A stretch of 64,000 bases of DNA from Planctomycetia bacterium (GTDB lineage: Bacteria > Planctomycetota > Phycisphaerae > Phycisphaerales > SM1A02): NCBI GenBank assembly GCA_005776885.1, contig SXOD01000009.1, forward strand, positions 29,422-93,421, in the 5' to 3' direction. Both the position numbers and the translations under genes were made by a program. A model generated the notes under the pieces. The model had not been told where the DNA came from. It searched no databases and saw only the letters and a program-made list of their open reading frames with translations. The number at the start of each line of letters is the position of its first letter. The stretch's first letter is position 1. Positions 37,001-44,124 of this stretch are shown here, in pieces.

Positions 37001-37987
37001 GTTGTTGGAGCCGTTCCGGAGTTGGTGAGCATCGGCGACCGGTGCTTCCTGGCCGACGGCAGTTACTTCCAGTGCGCCTCGGGGGGGGCGAGCGGGCTGC
37101 GGCTCTCCCCCGTGGAGCTGGGCGATCGATCTTTCACCGGGAACTACGCCGTCGTCGACGCTGGTCGGCAGGCACCTGCCCTCTTCCTCGGCGTCGCCAC
37201 GCACTCACCAGATCCCAAACGACAGCACCTCAACGCCGAGACGGCTTGGGTCGGCAACCCGCCCCTGTCGCTCCCACGCCCATCGGGTGCTGCTGACGCC
37301 TCGGCTTTCTGCCCCGGAGGGGTGGCGGTGTCGCGTCGGCTGGCGTGGGAAGTTGGTCGATTCGCGCTGCCAGTCGTTCCGGTGATGCTCGTGCTCTTTG
37401 CCTATTCGGCATTGGTTCCCGCGGCCGTCGGCGTGGGTTGGATCGCCCGGTGCACCATCACGGGGCTGGTTGCGCTGGCCGTCAGCGTGAGCTTGCTGGC
37501 TTCCACGATCGCCCTCAAGTGGTTGCTCCTGGGTCGAGTGCGGCCGGGAACGCGCGGATTTTGGTCCGGCTGGACCTGCCGCTGGGAGTTCCAGTACATG
37601 GCGTGGGAGATCTGGTCCCCATCGCTCATGAAGGACCTGGAGAACACCCTCTTGTGGAGCTGGGTGCTGCGCATGCTTGGTGCGCGCATCGGCACGGGCG
37701 TGGTCGTGGCCACAGGCGCGGGAGAAGTGGTCGACCCCGACCAGATTCGGTACGACGATCATTCCACCGTCGCCGGGCTCGTCCAGGCGCACACCTTTGA
37801 GGATCGACTCCTCAAGGTGGAGGCCGTCCGCGTGGGCCGCGGCGCCACGCTCGGAGAGCACGCACTGCTCATGGCGGGTGCGGCCCTTGGCGACCATGCG
37901 ATCGCCCGCCCTGGAGCACTGCTGCTTAAGGGCGAGTCAATCGCCAATCATGCGGTTGTCGAGGGAAGCCCGGCCGTTCCGGCGTGA
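33980..37987 (+). CDS. Single-module NRPS of the Pls/PosA type (A - T - membrane/beta-helix terminal domain)
   Basis: 1335 residues. Adenylation domain (about 1-510): core A3 YVIFTSGTTGAPKGVEIEH near 163, A4 YDSSVEE near 213, A5 NGYGPTE, A7/A8 YRTGDLARRR and GQVKVRGHRIELG, A10 STSGKLDRRALP. Carrier domain: LGGDSL with phosphopantetheine Ser565. No classical condensation or thioesterase domain. The last 700 residues alternate membrane helices with two left-handed beta-helix-like acyltransferase parts (VVGPGTVVGVGTTVAP; then SIGDRCFLADGSY), the pattern of the terminal domain of poly-lysine/poly-ornithine synthetases. By hand alignment the specificity code starts D-S-E, the acidic third residue being common for basic amino acids (tentative). 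Overlaps the SET gene. Confidence 0.85.
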   Translation: MRLLQHIFAEAVRRHGDQVAVDTACAPSRRRVTYSELAREVAGLAAPIQASCQAARGAQAARAEPIVAICCSREDERLYVAQLAANVAGAAWTVIEPGAPDAHLARILALAEPSLVLGAPSEVDRLRTVTTAPVYPLSTLRDHPSLEAALALLEQPGSASQLAYVIFTSGTTGAPKGVEIEHRSVVRLVDGDRQEFGIGPGDRVAQCSSGAYDSSVEEVWLALASGATLVPIDDETLRGGPDLAEFLRRERITVFCPPPTLLRSLGCVDPARELPHIRVVYVGGEQLPQDIADAWSVGRRLENGYGPTECTVTVIRGTMHPGEPVSIGRPVPGSDAHLLSLDGDGLIGDETTGELCVSGASLARGYRGASDDDGSRFTTHPTTRLRLYRTGDLARRRADGRLECLGRVDGQVKVRGHRIELGAIEAACVSAPGVREAGARLHGSGPTARLAVYLVADGGAGGGGTGADGLRNLRAVREHLSTLLPPQQLPSHLEWIEALPRSTSGKLDRRALPEPVASSAAALEHDDSPTGRVLSAFAGAITLPSDTPSSTLMDHDFFRDLGGDSLAVTAVVVALRRHPRWSRASVRDVIQHPTARALALHLESLDAPTAASGTAATARTSWRADARPVVSTSVQVLVMALGWMVYGATTAWLVFAALPWLLDRLGLGLTILLVVITTPVARTLWLFATVFATVASKRLLLGRVQPGRVDVWSHQWTRLWIVGRVSRSIPWALISGTTLQGWVLRSLGARVGERVEFDPGVAFPRATWDLLDIGDDAVVGTDAILQMSRLEDGQLVMDRVSIGARAVIDSRAVVGPGTVVGVGTTVAPLAVLAPGTVTGDGERWTGNPATRLASGSAESITDPPLPIHADSATRHAAMVFGMRVFAGTIPLLAMVAFLDRTSTGRLLSDLIEGWLLVPRFDFGVALTLGLGAGVIAAAWLVYEAISCRLMGRCLPGWHPRFGSESVRVQRKLDRVAHAACWLSGSMLWTAWLRLAGMRIGKHSEISTVVGAVPELVSIGDRCFLADGSYFQCASGGASGLRLSPVELGDRSFTGNYAVVDAGRQAPALFLGVATHSPDPKRQHLNAETAWVGNPPLSLPRPSGAADASAFCPGGVAVSRRLAWEVGRFALPVVPVMLVLFAYSALVPAAVGVGWIARCTITGLVALAVSVSLLASTIALKWLLLGRVRPGTRGFWSGWTCRWEFQYMAWEIWSPSLMKDLENTLLWSWVLRMLGARIGTGVVVATGAGEVVDPDQIRYDDHSTVAGLVQAHTFEDRLLKVEAVRVGRGATLGEHALLMAGAALGDHAIARPGALLLKGESIANHAVVEGSPAVPA

Positions 37988-38006
37988 GCCGTGATCCGCG
38001 TCGTGC

Positions 38007-38858
38007 TCAGCCGCCGCAGCCGCCTTCGCCGCAGCAACACTCCTTCGGTTGCGTCGCGGGCTGGTAGAGCGCCGCATGTGCCCCGACGGTGTCCTGGAAG
38101 ACGCTGAACTGGCCAATGCCGGGAATCGGCATCACGGGGACGACCACCTTGCCACCGAGCGCCGTGACCTTGGCCGTCGAGGCATTGATGTCGTTGGTCC
38201 AGATGTAGCTCAGCCAGTGCGGAGGGAGCGGTCCCATCTCAGGGGTGATCTTCATGCAGCCGCAGACGCCGGATGCCTTGTCGTGCTGGTCGGAGCCGCC
38301 CAGGCGAAAGATCGTGTAGGTGCCGGCGGACCCCATGTGATTGTCGGAGAAGTCCCAGCCGATGACCTTGGTCCAGAACTTCTTGGCGGCGTCCACGTCG
38401 TGGACCATCAACTCGTTCCAGCAGAAGCTGCCCTCGCACGGCTGTCGATCTCCGCCACAGCCACCCTGGAACAGCATCACGACGGCGCCAGCGGCGTCCT
38501 TCACGCACGCAAACTTGCCAACGCCTTCCATCTCGTTGGGTCCACAGAGGACGCAACCGCCGTTCGCGGTCGCCGCCGTGCACGTGGCAGCGATGTCATC
38601 GGTCGCGATGTACTGCGTCCAGTGGGGAGGCGTGGGGTCGCCCTCGCCAACCTTGCGGATGCCGCCGATGCGATTCCCGCCGACTTCCCACTCGGTGTAC
38701 TCCGCGCTGTTGGGGCACCCGATGGCCTTCCATCCGGCGAGGGCCGAGTAGAACGCGATCGCCTTCGCGGGATCGGTCGTGGCGATCTCATGCCAGCAGA
38801 AGGTGCCGTGGGTCGGGGGGCATGCGGTGGTGCAGCATTCGGCGGCGGTGGAGCTCAT
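38007..38858 (-). CDS. Tandem VOC/glyoxalase-fold protein with Cys-rich ends
   Basis: 283 residues from ATG 38858, with AAGGA six bases upstream. Two VOC units, each beginning with a FCWHEI / FCWNEL strand, match the PhnB/glyoxalase-like pattern (FYSALAGWK, then KFWTKVIGWD). Both ends hold clustered cysteines (ECCTTAC near the N-terminus, KECCCGEGGCGG at the end), which could bind metal. Reaction unknown. It is transcribed towards the NRPS gene. Confidence 0.8.
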   Translation of the reverse strand: MSSTAAECCTTACPPTHGTFCWHEIATTDPAKAIAFYSALAGWKAIGCPNSAEYTEWEVGGNRIGGIRKVGEGDPTPPHWTQYIATDDIAATCTAATANGGCVLCGPNEMEGVGKFACVKDAAGAVVMLFQGGCGGDRQPCEGSFCWNELMVHDVDAAKKFWTKVIGWDFSDNHMGSAGTYTIFRLGGSDQHDKASGVCGCMKITPEMGPLPPHWLSYIWTNDINASTAKVTALGGKVVVPVMPIPGIGQFSVFQDTVGAHAALYQPATQPKECCCGEGGCGG

Positions 38859-39002
38859 GGTGATTCCTTGGAGTGGCTGGTGACTTTGGTCGATGCCCGC
38901 GAAGTCGCGGGGAAGTGAAGCGTAGGCAAACGGCGTCCTTGTGCGCAAGCCGCGGCGGCGCCATCCGCCCGAACAAGCACGATCCACCCTCGGGAGGCGG
39001 TT

Positions 39003-40283
39003 TTATCGGATCTCGACGCTGGTCACGCGAGTCGGCTCCGCGGCTCGTTCTGGCTCATAGAGCACGACCAGGCCCTGTCGAGCCATGTCCGCGCTCTCGG
39101 CCAGGATGCGAGCAGACTCCTGGGGCGCGTGAAAACCCATGGAGTTCTCGGCGCTCACATAGTCCAGGCGAAACTGGGCGGCACGCTGAAGCGCTTGTGC
39201 CTTCGCGATGCGGCCTTCGGAGATCCCATCCTGCTTGGCCAGCGCGATGGCCGTGATGAGTTCGCTCACGGCGATCTCCGCACGGTCAAGCAGTGCCTTC
39301 GTCGTGTCCTGGATCGTCTTCACACGCGCCATGAGCGTGGCCTCGTCGGTGGGATGGCAGTTGAGGCACGCGGTCGCCATGTTCAGCAGCGGGCTGCGCA
39401 CATGGTGGCTGCTCACCTTGACGGCCCCTTGCCGCTGGTACGGCATGTGGCAATCGGCGCAGGTCACGCCCATCGGCGCGTGCACGCCCTGAGACCAGGT
39501 CTCGAACTCGGGATGCTGCGCCTTGAGCGCGGGCGTTCCACTCACCGCGTGGGTCCAGTCCTTGAAGCCGAGCGAGTCGTAGTGCGCCTCGGCGTCCTCC
39601 ACCTTGAGCCCGTTGTGCCACGGGTAGGTGAGCCGCTTGGTTTCGGGCGCGAAGTAGTACTCCACATGACACTGGCCACAGACGAGCGCACGCATCTCCT
39701 GCCGTGTCGCCAGCTGGTTGGGGTCGTATGGCGTGGATCGATCTCCCTCGCGCCACCGCTCGATGCTGGGCAGGTGCGGCAGCGGCGAGTCGTCCTTCGC
39801 CAATGCGGCAAGCCCCTCCAGCATGCCGGGGCGGGACACGCGCAGCGCCATGGTGGCTGGATCGTGGCAATCGATGCAGGCCACTGGGTGCTCCACCAGC
39901 GCCGTGGCGTCGGCGTAGGGCATCTGGCACACCTCGCCAAAGCCCTTGAGGAGCTGCTCCTTGCCGTGCGGGGAGGTCAGTGGCTCGGTCGTGGTGCCGG
40001 GCGCCCCCGCCGCAATCCCCTTCTCGCGGTAGGCGTTGATCACGCTCGCGTGGCAATGCAGGCACGCACCAGGCTGGGGCTTCTTGGTCACTCGATCCGT
40101 GTTGCGCTGATCTTGCAACATGTAGGCATGGCCTCGATCCTCGCGGAAGTCGATCGCGAAGGCGTAGCCCGCCCAGATGTTTCGCCACACCGGATCCTCA
40201 TCCAGCTTCTGGTACGCCTCGCTCCCGCCGTGGCGGGTGCGCTCGGTGTCGTCTGGTGCGGATCGATTTGGGGCGGTTGGCAT
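39003..40283 (-). CDS. nrfA: Cytochrome c nitrite reductase catalytic subunit, N-terminus missing
   Basis: 426 residues with five haem motifs: CLHCH, CIDCH, CGQCH (in CGQCHVEYYF, as in NrfA), CADCH and CLNCH. The first is CxxCH rather than the CxxCK of E. coli, as in one NrfA subgroup. The enzyme reduces nitrite to ammonium with six electrons. The start at 40283 has GGAGG upstream, but no signal peptide or anchor follows: the usual 60-90 residue N-terminal part before the RTRxGGSEA motif is absent, so export and haem attachment should fail. Likely an internal in-frame deletion after MPTAPNRSAP. Forms an operon with nrfH. Confidence 0.8.
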   Translation of the reverse strand: MPTAPNRSAPDDTERTRHGGSEAYQKLDEDPVWRNIWAGYAFAIDFREDRGHAYMLQDQRNTDRVTKKPQPGACLHCHASVINAYREKGIAAGAPGTTTEPLTSPHGKEQLLKGFGEVCQMPYADATALVEHPVACIDCHDPATMALRVSRPGMLEGLAALAKDDSPLPHLPSIERWREGDRSTPYDPNQLATRQEMRALVCGQCHVEYYFAPETKRLTYPWHNGLKVEDAEAHYDSLGFKDWTHAVSGTPALKAQHPEFETWSQGVHAPMGVTCADCHMPYQRQGAVKVSSHHVRSPLLNMATACLNCHPTDEATLMARVKTIQDTTKALLDRAEIAVSELITAIALAKQDGISEGRIAKAQALQRAAQFRLDYVSAENSMGFHAPQESARILAESADMARQGLVVLYEPERAAEPTRVTSVEIR

Positions 40284-40301
40284 GGTCAGTCCTCCAGTGG
40301 G

Positions 40302-40772
40302 TCAGTGCGGCACCAGCGTGTGTTCGGCGGCATGGGCGACGCCGGCGTGGCAACGCACGCAGCCGTCGGACTCGACGGATTCCGAGTGCGCCACGGTGGG
40401 GTGATGGAACAGGGCCCCGTGACATCGAACACAGTTCGATTCCACGATGTCCAGGTTGTGCTGCTTGATGCGAATCACCTCGGGGTAGTTGCCTGAGGTG
40501 AAGGCGTAGGAGTGGTGCCAGCCGTTTTCGCTCTTGGCCAGCCATTTCCCGAAGGGGTCCGAAGGCACATGGCAGTCGTTGCAAGTCGCGACGGCGTGGT
40601 GCCGCCCCCGTTCCCAGGAGTGGAACTGCGGCTTCATGACATGACAGTTGACGCACGCCTCGGGACGGTCGCTCAGGTACGAGGTTCCCTACGCGAAATC
40701 GAAGGTCGAGATGCCAACGCCTGCAAAGATCCCAACGGCGGCGAGAACTGACCACTTGAGAAGCGGGGTCAT
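40302..40772 (-). pseudogene. nrfH: NrfH cytochrome c quinol dehydrogenase with in-frame TAG
   Basis: Reading from ATG 40772 gives a membrane anchor MTPLLKWSVLAAVGIFAGVG, then a TAG codon at 40689-40691 (codon 28), then continues in the same frame as a normal NrfH: GTSYLSDRPEACVNCHVMKP, CNDCH, CVRCH and CVRCH, ending 18 bp before nrfA. Total 156 codons, normal for NrfH. The TAG sits where relatives have a charged or polar residue just before GxSYLS. Options: nonsense mutation, assembly error (AAG or CAG read as TAG), or amber readthrough. NrfH normally anchors NrfA and passes electrons from menaquinol. Confidence 0.8.
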
Positions 40773-40917
40773 CGAAGAATCAGTATAGTAATAGATCTTC
40801 TTCTCTGTATTTGAACCTTTGCCTTCATTCCAGGCCTCTCAGAGTTGATCTCACTAGGTCCAAGCCCGTGCGAACGTGTGTTATCGGACTTTTCAATCAC
40901 CACACAAGAAATCCGCC
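40773..40917. promoter_or_regulatory. AT-rich divergent intergenic region
   Basis: The 145 bp between nrfH and the AhpD-like gene are clearly less GC-rich than their surroundings (for example 40778-40820), as expected for a divergent promoter region. TATACT on the minus strand (40782-40787) is a possible -10, but is only 9 bp from the nrfH start. No clear FNR or NsrR box was found. Confidence 0.35.
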
Positions 40918-41295
40918 ATGTCCTCAATCACCCCAGAAGTCACCTCTACCGCCGCCGCCTTCTACGCCTCCTGGCCCACCACGATGGGCAAGCTGAAGGC
41001 CGCCGCCCCCGAGATTGGCCGGGCGTTTGGCCCGTACTTCCAAGGGCTGATGAAGGAAGGCGCCCTCTCCGTCAAGCACAAGGAACTGATCGCTCTGGCG
41101 TTGGGAGTGGCCGCCCGGTGCGATTTCTGCGTTTACACGCATGTCGAAAAGTGCCTGAAGGCCGGCGCGACGGCCGAAGAAATCATGGACGCAACGGGTG
41201 TTGCTGTCATGATGGGTGGAGGTCCAAGCTACACCTTCGCGACAGTCGTCTCCGGAGCGCTCGAACATCTCACCAGCCAGGCACAGCCTGTTTGA
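40918..41295 (+). CDS. AhpD/carboxymuconolactone decarboxylase-family protein
   Basis: 125 residues from ATG 40918. The core HKELIALALGVAARCDFCVYTHV holds the CxxC and downstream histidine of AhpD-like thiol peroxidase partners; it ends with the GGGPSYTFA helix typical of the family. Probably a small cytoplasmic disulfide reductase/peroxidase. It is 35 bp upstream of the rhodanese gene and likely co-transcribed with it. Confidence 0.85.
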   Translation: MSSITPEVTSTAAAFYASWPTTMGKLKAAAPEIGRAFGPYFQGLMKEGALSVKHKELIALALGVAARCDFCVYTHVEKCLKAGATAEEIMDATGVAVMMGGGPSYTFATVVSGALEHLTSQAQPV

Positions 41296-41330
41296 AACCT
41301 AGCCCGCCCTTCCCTACTCTCAGTCCCACT

Positions 41331-41993
41331 ATGTCCTGCTGCCAAACAACGACACCGGCGTCGACCAACCACTCCCATCATGGCTCCTGCTGTTCCAGCG
41401 CATCTCCCGCCGCGACGCTGGAAGAGGTGGACGCTGGCACCGTCTCGCGGTGGTTGGCAGCTGGTGAGTGCGTGTTGGTCGATGTTCGCGAGCCTGATGA
41501 GCATGCACGCGAACGGATCTCCGGTGCCAAGCTTCATTCCCTGGGGCGATTCCAAGCCCATTCGTCCTGCCCCAACGGCGCGGCTCGCGTGGTCTTCCAT
41601 TGCAAGAGCGGTCGACGCAGTGCCGATGCAGGATCCAAGGCCTGCGGCTTCAGCAATGGCGCTGCCGTCTACACGCTCTCGGGCGGCATCGAGGGGTGGA
41701 AGTCCGCAGGACTGCCCACGATCGCTGGAGCGAAGGGATCTTCCCTCAGCGTCCTCCAACAGACACAGATCACGATCGGCCTCGCCACGCTCGCCGGCGC
41801 GCTGCTCGGGGCGTTCGTCTCCCCATGGTTCTTGGTCGTGCCCGCATTCTTCGGCGCCGGACTGACAATGGCAGGGCTCACCGGGACATGCGGCTTGGCC
41901 ACGGTCCTCGCCACGATGCCCTGGAACAAGGCGCATGGAGCCAGCTGCGGAGTCTCGTGCGCCAGTGCTGCCAAGCAGGCTGCCGGGGCCTAA
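41331..41993 (+). CDS. Rhodanese-DUF2892 membrane protein (YgaP-like)
   Basis: 220 residues from ATG 41331. An N-terminal Cys/His-rich stretch (SCCQ, NHSHHGSCC) may bind metal. The rhodanese domain follows, with DVREPDEHARERISGA and the active-site loop HCKSGRRS (Cys nucleophile). Two membrane helices at the end (IGLATLAGALLGAFVSPWFL and an adjacent one with GLTGTCGLATVLATMPWN) match the DUF2892-type anchor seen in YgaP. It moves sulfane sulfur at the membrane. It overlaps the convergent sigma-factor gene by 4 bp. Confidence 0.88.
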   Translation: MSCCQTTTPASTNHSHHGSCCSSASPAATLEEVDAGTVSRWLAAGECVLVDVREPDEHARERISGAKLHSLGRFQAHSSCPNGAARVVFHCKSGRRSADAGSKACGFSNGAAVYTLSGGIEGWKSAGLPTIAGAKGSSLSVLQQTQITIGLATLAGALLGAFVSPWFLVVPAFFGAGLTMAGLTGTCGLATVLATMPWNKAHGASCGVSCASAAKQAAGA

Positions 41994-42895
41994 CGCGACG
42001 ACGGCTTGCGCGGCACGGGAGGTCGACCAACGCGCGGGCGCTTGACGCCAGCCGCAGCGTGAGCTGATTGGTCTGACGCCTTGATCGCCGCAGCGATCTT
42101 GTCTCGCAGCGCGCGAGGCATCTCGCCCTCCCCCATGCTGGCGCACGCGTCAGCGACGAAGTCAAGTTCCCGAAAGACCGCGCGGCAGCGCGCGCAGACT
42201 TCGGCCTGCGGAATGACCGATCGGGCCCTTGAGCCTGGCCGATCCATCGCCTCCAGCTTCATCCGCAGCAAGTCCAGGCAGACCTGCTTTTCGTAGATCG
42301 GCATCGGGGCTTCGATGGCGCGGGAGCCACTGGTGAGCACCTTCCGAAGCGCCAGTCGCGCGCGATGCAATCTTGTCTTGATGGTGTTGGGGTCCAGTCC
42401 TGTCGCGGCGGACACGTCCTCCACCGAGAGCCCGACGACTTCCTTGAGGAGGAGCGGTATGCGGTAGTGCTCGGGGAGCGTCACAATGGCGCCTTGCACG
42501 CGGCGGACGGATTCCTTGGAGGCCGCCGCCTCGCCAGCCCCGGCACCCTTCGCTGCTGCGGCCATGATGGTGGTCTCACCCCAAGGCATCACCTGGCTCA
42601 TCGCAGGCATCCGTCGGTCAATGCCCCCCTTGCGCCGCATGCGGACTTTGCAGCTCCGGGTGGCGATCGACCAGAGCCAAGTCCCACGCGAACTCTCGCC
42701 GCGAAAGGTGTCCCACTTCCGGATGGCCTGGAGGAACGTGTCCTGCACCATGTCCTCGGCGTCGGCTCGATTGCCGCACATCCTCAGGGCAATCGCGAAG
42801 AGCCGCGGCCCCTCGCGCTCGAGGATCGTGCCGAGTTGCCGCGCGGCGTCGGCAGCATCTGCTTGGCCGGTGGGGATCCGAGCGACGCTGGTCAT
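41990..42895 (-). CDS. ECF-type RNA polymerase sigma factor with C-terminal Cys-rich extension
   Basis: 301 residues from ATG 42895; an upstream ATG at 42922 would overlap the PP2C gene by 4 bp and is an alternative. Region 2 is MCGNRADAEDMVQDTFLQAIRKWDTFRG, region 4 is LPEHYRIPLLLKEVVGLSVEDVSAATGL with the recognition helix TIKTRLHRARLALRK. About 105 extra residues follow, with QVCLDLL and EVCARCRAVF, resembling a zinc-binding anti-sigma domain fused to the sigma factor. It is the last gene downstream of the Wsp-like operon, 23 bp after the PP2C gene, so its activity may be tied to that system (inference). Confidence 0.85.
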   Translation of the reverse strand: MTSVARIPTGQADAADAARQLGTILEREGPRLFAIALRMCGNRADAEDMVQDTFLQAIRKWDTFRGESSRGTWLWSIATRSCKVRMRRKGGIDRRMPAMSQVMPWGETTIMAAAAKGAGAGEAAASKESVRRVQGAIVTLPEHYRIPLLLKEVVGLSVEDVSAATGLDPNTIKTRLHRARLALRKVLTSGSRAIEAPMPIYEKQVCLDLLRMKLEAMDRPGSRARSVIPQAEVCARCRAVFRELDFVADACASMGEGEMPRALRDKIAAAIKASDQSAHAAAGVKRPRVGRPPVPRKPSSR

Positions 42896-42918
42896 GCGGT
42901 TGCGGAGGGTACCGCGCC

Positions 42919-44124
42919 TCACCTGACGATGATCTGGAGGAGGCTCACATCATCATCAAAGTCGGCGCGCCCGGCGTAGGCGCGCGCCTCCGCGAGGATG
43001 GGCTCGATCACGGGAGAACCGTGCAAAGCGAAGGCATCCAGCGCCGCGCGACCGACCTCGAGGTATTCCTCGATTGGCCGCACTCCCAGGAACGGCGCGG
43101 AGCCCGCGGGGACCAGAGGCTGCAGTTCGTGAATGCCGTCGCTGTAGACCAGGAGCTGCGATCCGGCCGGCACGCGTGCCGAGCCGGACTGATAGGGCAG
43201 ACCCTTGATCGCCCCCATGACGGGACCGGAGACTTCTTCGTCCCCGCCAAGCAACCGCACGGAACCATCGGGCGATCGGAGGATGGCGGGAGGGTGGCCG
43301 CCGCAGGCGTATCGCAGATCGTGCGTGGCGATGTCGATCACGCCGTACCACAGCGTGAAGAACATCCCGTTGTGCATGGACATCGGGTACATGGCATTCA
43401 ACGATGTGAGGACCGCGCCGGGGTCCAGCGGGTCGGCGCCGGCGATCGCCCCCGCACCCAGGGCGTTCATCACGCTGACGCCAAGCAAGGCGGGGCCAAC
43501 GCCATGTCCACAGACATCCAGGAGATAGATCGCGAAGTGCCTTTCGTCGATCCAACGGTAGCCAAAGGCGTCGCCGCCCAGGCTGGCGGAAGGAAGGAAC
43601 GCCCAGTGCGTCTCGATGGGTCCCGTGATGGGCGCCGGAATGAGCCGACGCACATACGCCGCCGCGCTCTCAAGTTCGGCGCGCAAGGCGTCAAAGGCGC
43701 GGTCGCGCTCCACCTGTGCCCTGTTGACCCGGGCGTGATATCGGATGCGCGCCACCAACTCGACGGGGTCAGGCAGCTTCACGAGGTAGTCGTTGGCGCC
43801 TCGCGCAAACGCTTCCGCCTTCGTCGCGGCCTCCTCCTTGGTGCTCAGGACGATGAGCGGCACGCGAGCGAGCGCGGGGTCGGCTCGATATGCGCGGACC
43901 AGGTCAAGCCCGTCGCCATCTGGCATCACGAGGTCCTGGAGGATCACGTCGGGTTGCTCGGCACGGGCGCACTCCACCGCTTCCGCTCCCTTGAGGCACG
44001 CCACGAGGGAGAGGTCGCCTTGGGAGGCGAGCATGCGACGCACGGCCTCGGCGATCATGGCCTGGTCATCCACGATCAAGACCTTGAGGGGAGCGTCCAG
44101 CGCGGCGGTTCCAGGAGCACTCAT
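42919..44124 (-). CDS. WspR-type receiver fused to SpoIIE/PP2C phosphatase
   Basis: 401 residues from ATG 44124, overlapping the CheB stop, with GAAGG 7 bases upstream. Receiver (10-135): VLIVDDQAMIAEAVRRML, phospho-acceptor D64 in ILQDLVMPDGDG, and LIVLSTKEEAATKAEAFARG / ANDYLVKLPDPVELVARIRY, which is WspR-like almost word for word. The output is not GGDEF but a PP2C-type phosphatase (170-400) with metal aspartates in GGDAFGY, LLDVCGHGVG and DFDDDVSLL. Phosphorylation by the CheA-like kinase should switch the phosphatase, whose target (usually an anti-sigma antagonist) is not in this window. Confidence 0.9.
   Translation of the reverse strand: MSAPGTAALDAPLKVLIVDDQAMIAEAVRRMLASQGDLSLVACLKGAEAVECARAEQPDVILQDLVMPDGDGLDLVRAYRADPALARVPLIVLSTKEEAATKAEAFARGANDYLVKLPDPVELVARIRYHARVNRAQVERDRAFDALRAELESAAAYVRRLIPAPITGPIETHWAFLPSASLGGDAFGYRWIDERHFAIYLLDVCGHGVGPALLGVSVMNALGAGAIAGADPLDPGAVLTSLNAMYPMSMHNGMFFTLWYGVIDIATHDLRYACGGHPPAILRSPDGSVRLLGGDEEVSGPVMGAIKGLPYQSGSARVPAGSQLLVYSDGIHELQPLVPAGSAPFLGVRPIEEYLEVGRAALDAFALHGSPVIEPILAEARAYAGRADFDDDVSLLQIIVR

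Noticed and set aside
40845..41330. Long upstream extension of the rhodanese gene through the AhpD-like gene
   Set aside because: The frame is open but overlaps a well-supported gene in another frame; the ATG at 41331 begins the typical Cys-rich start.
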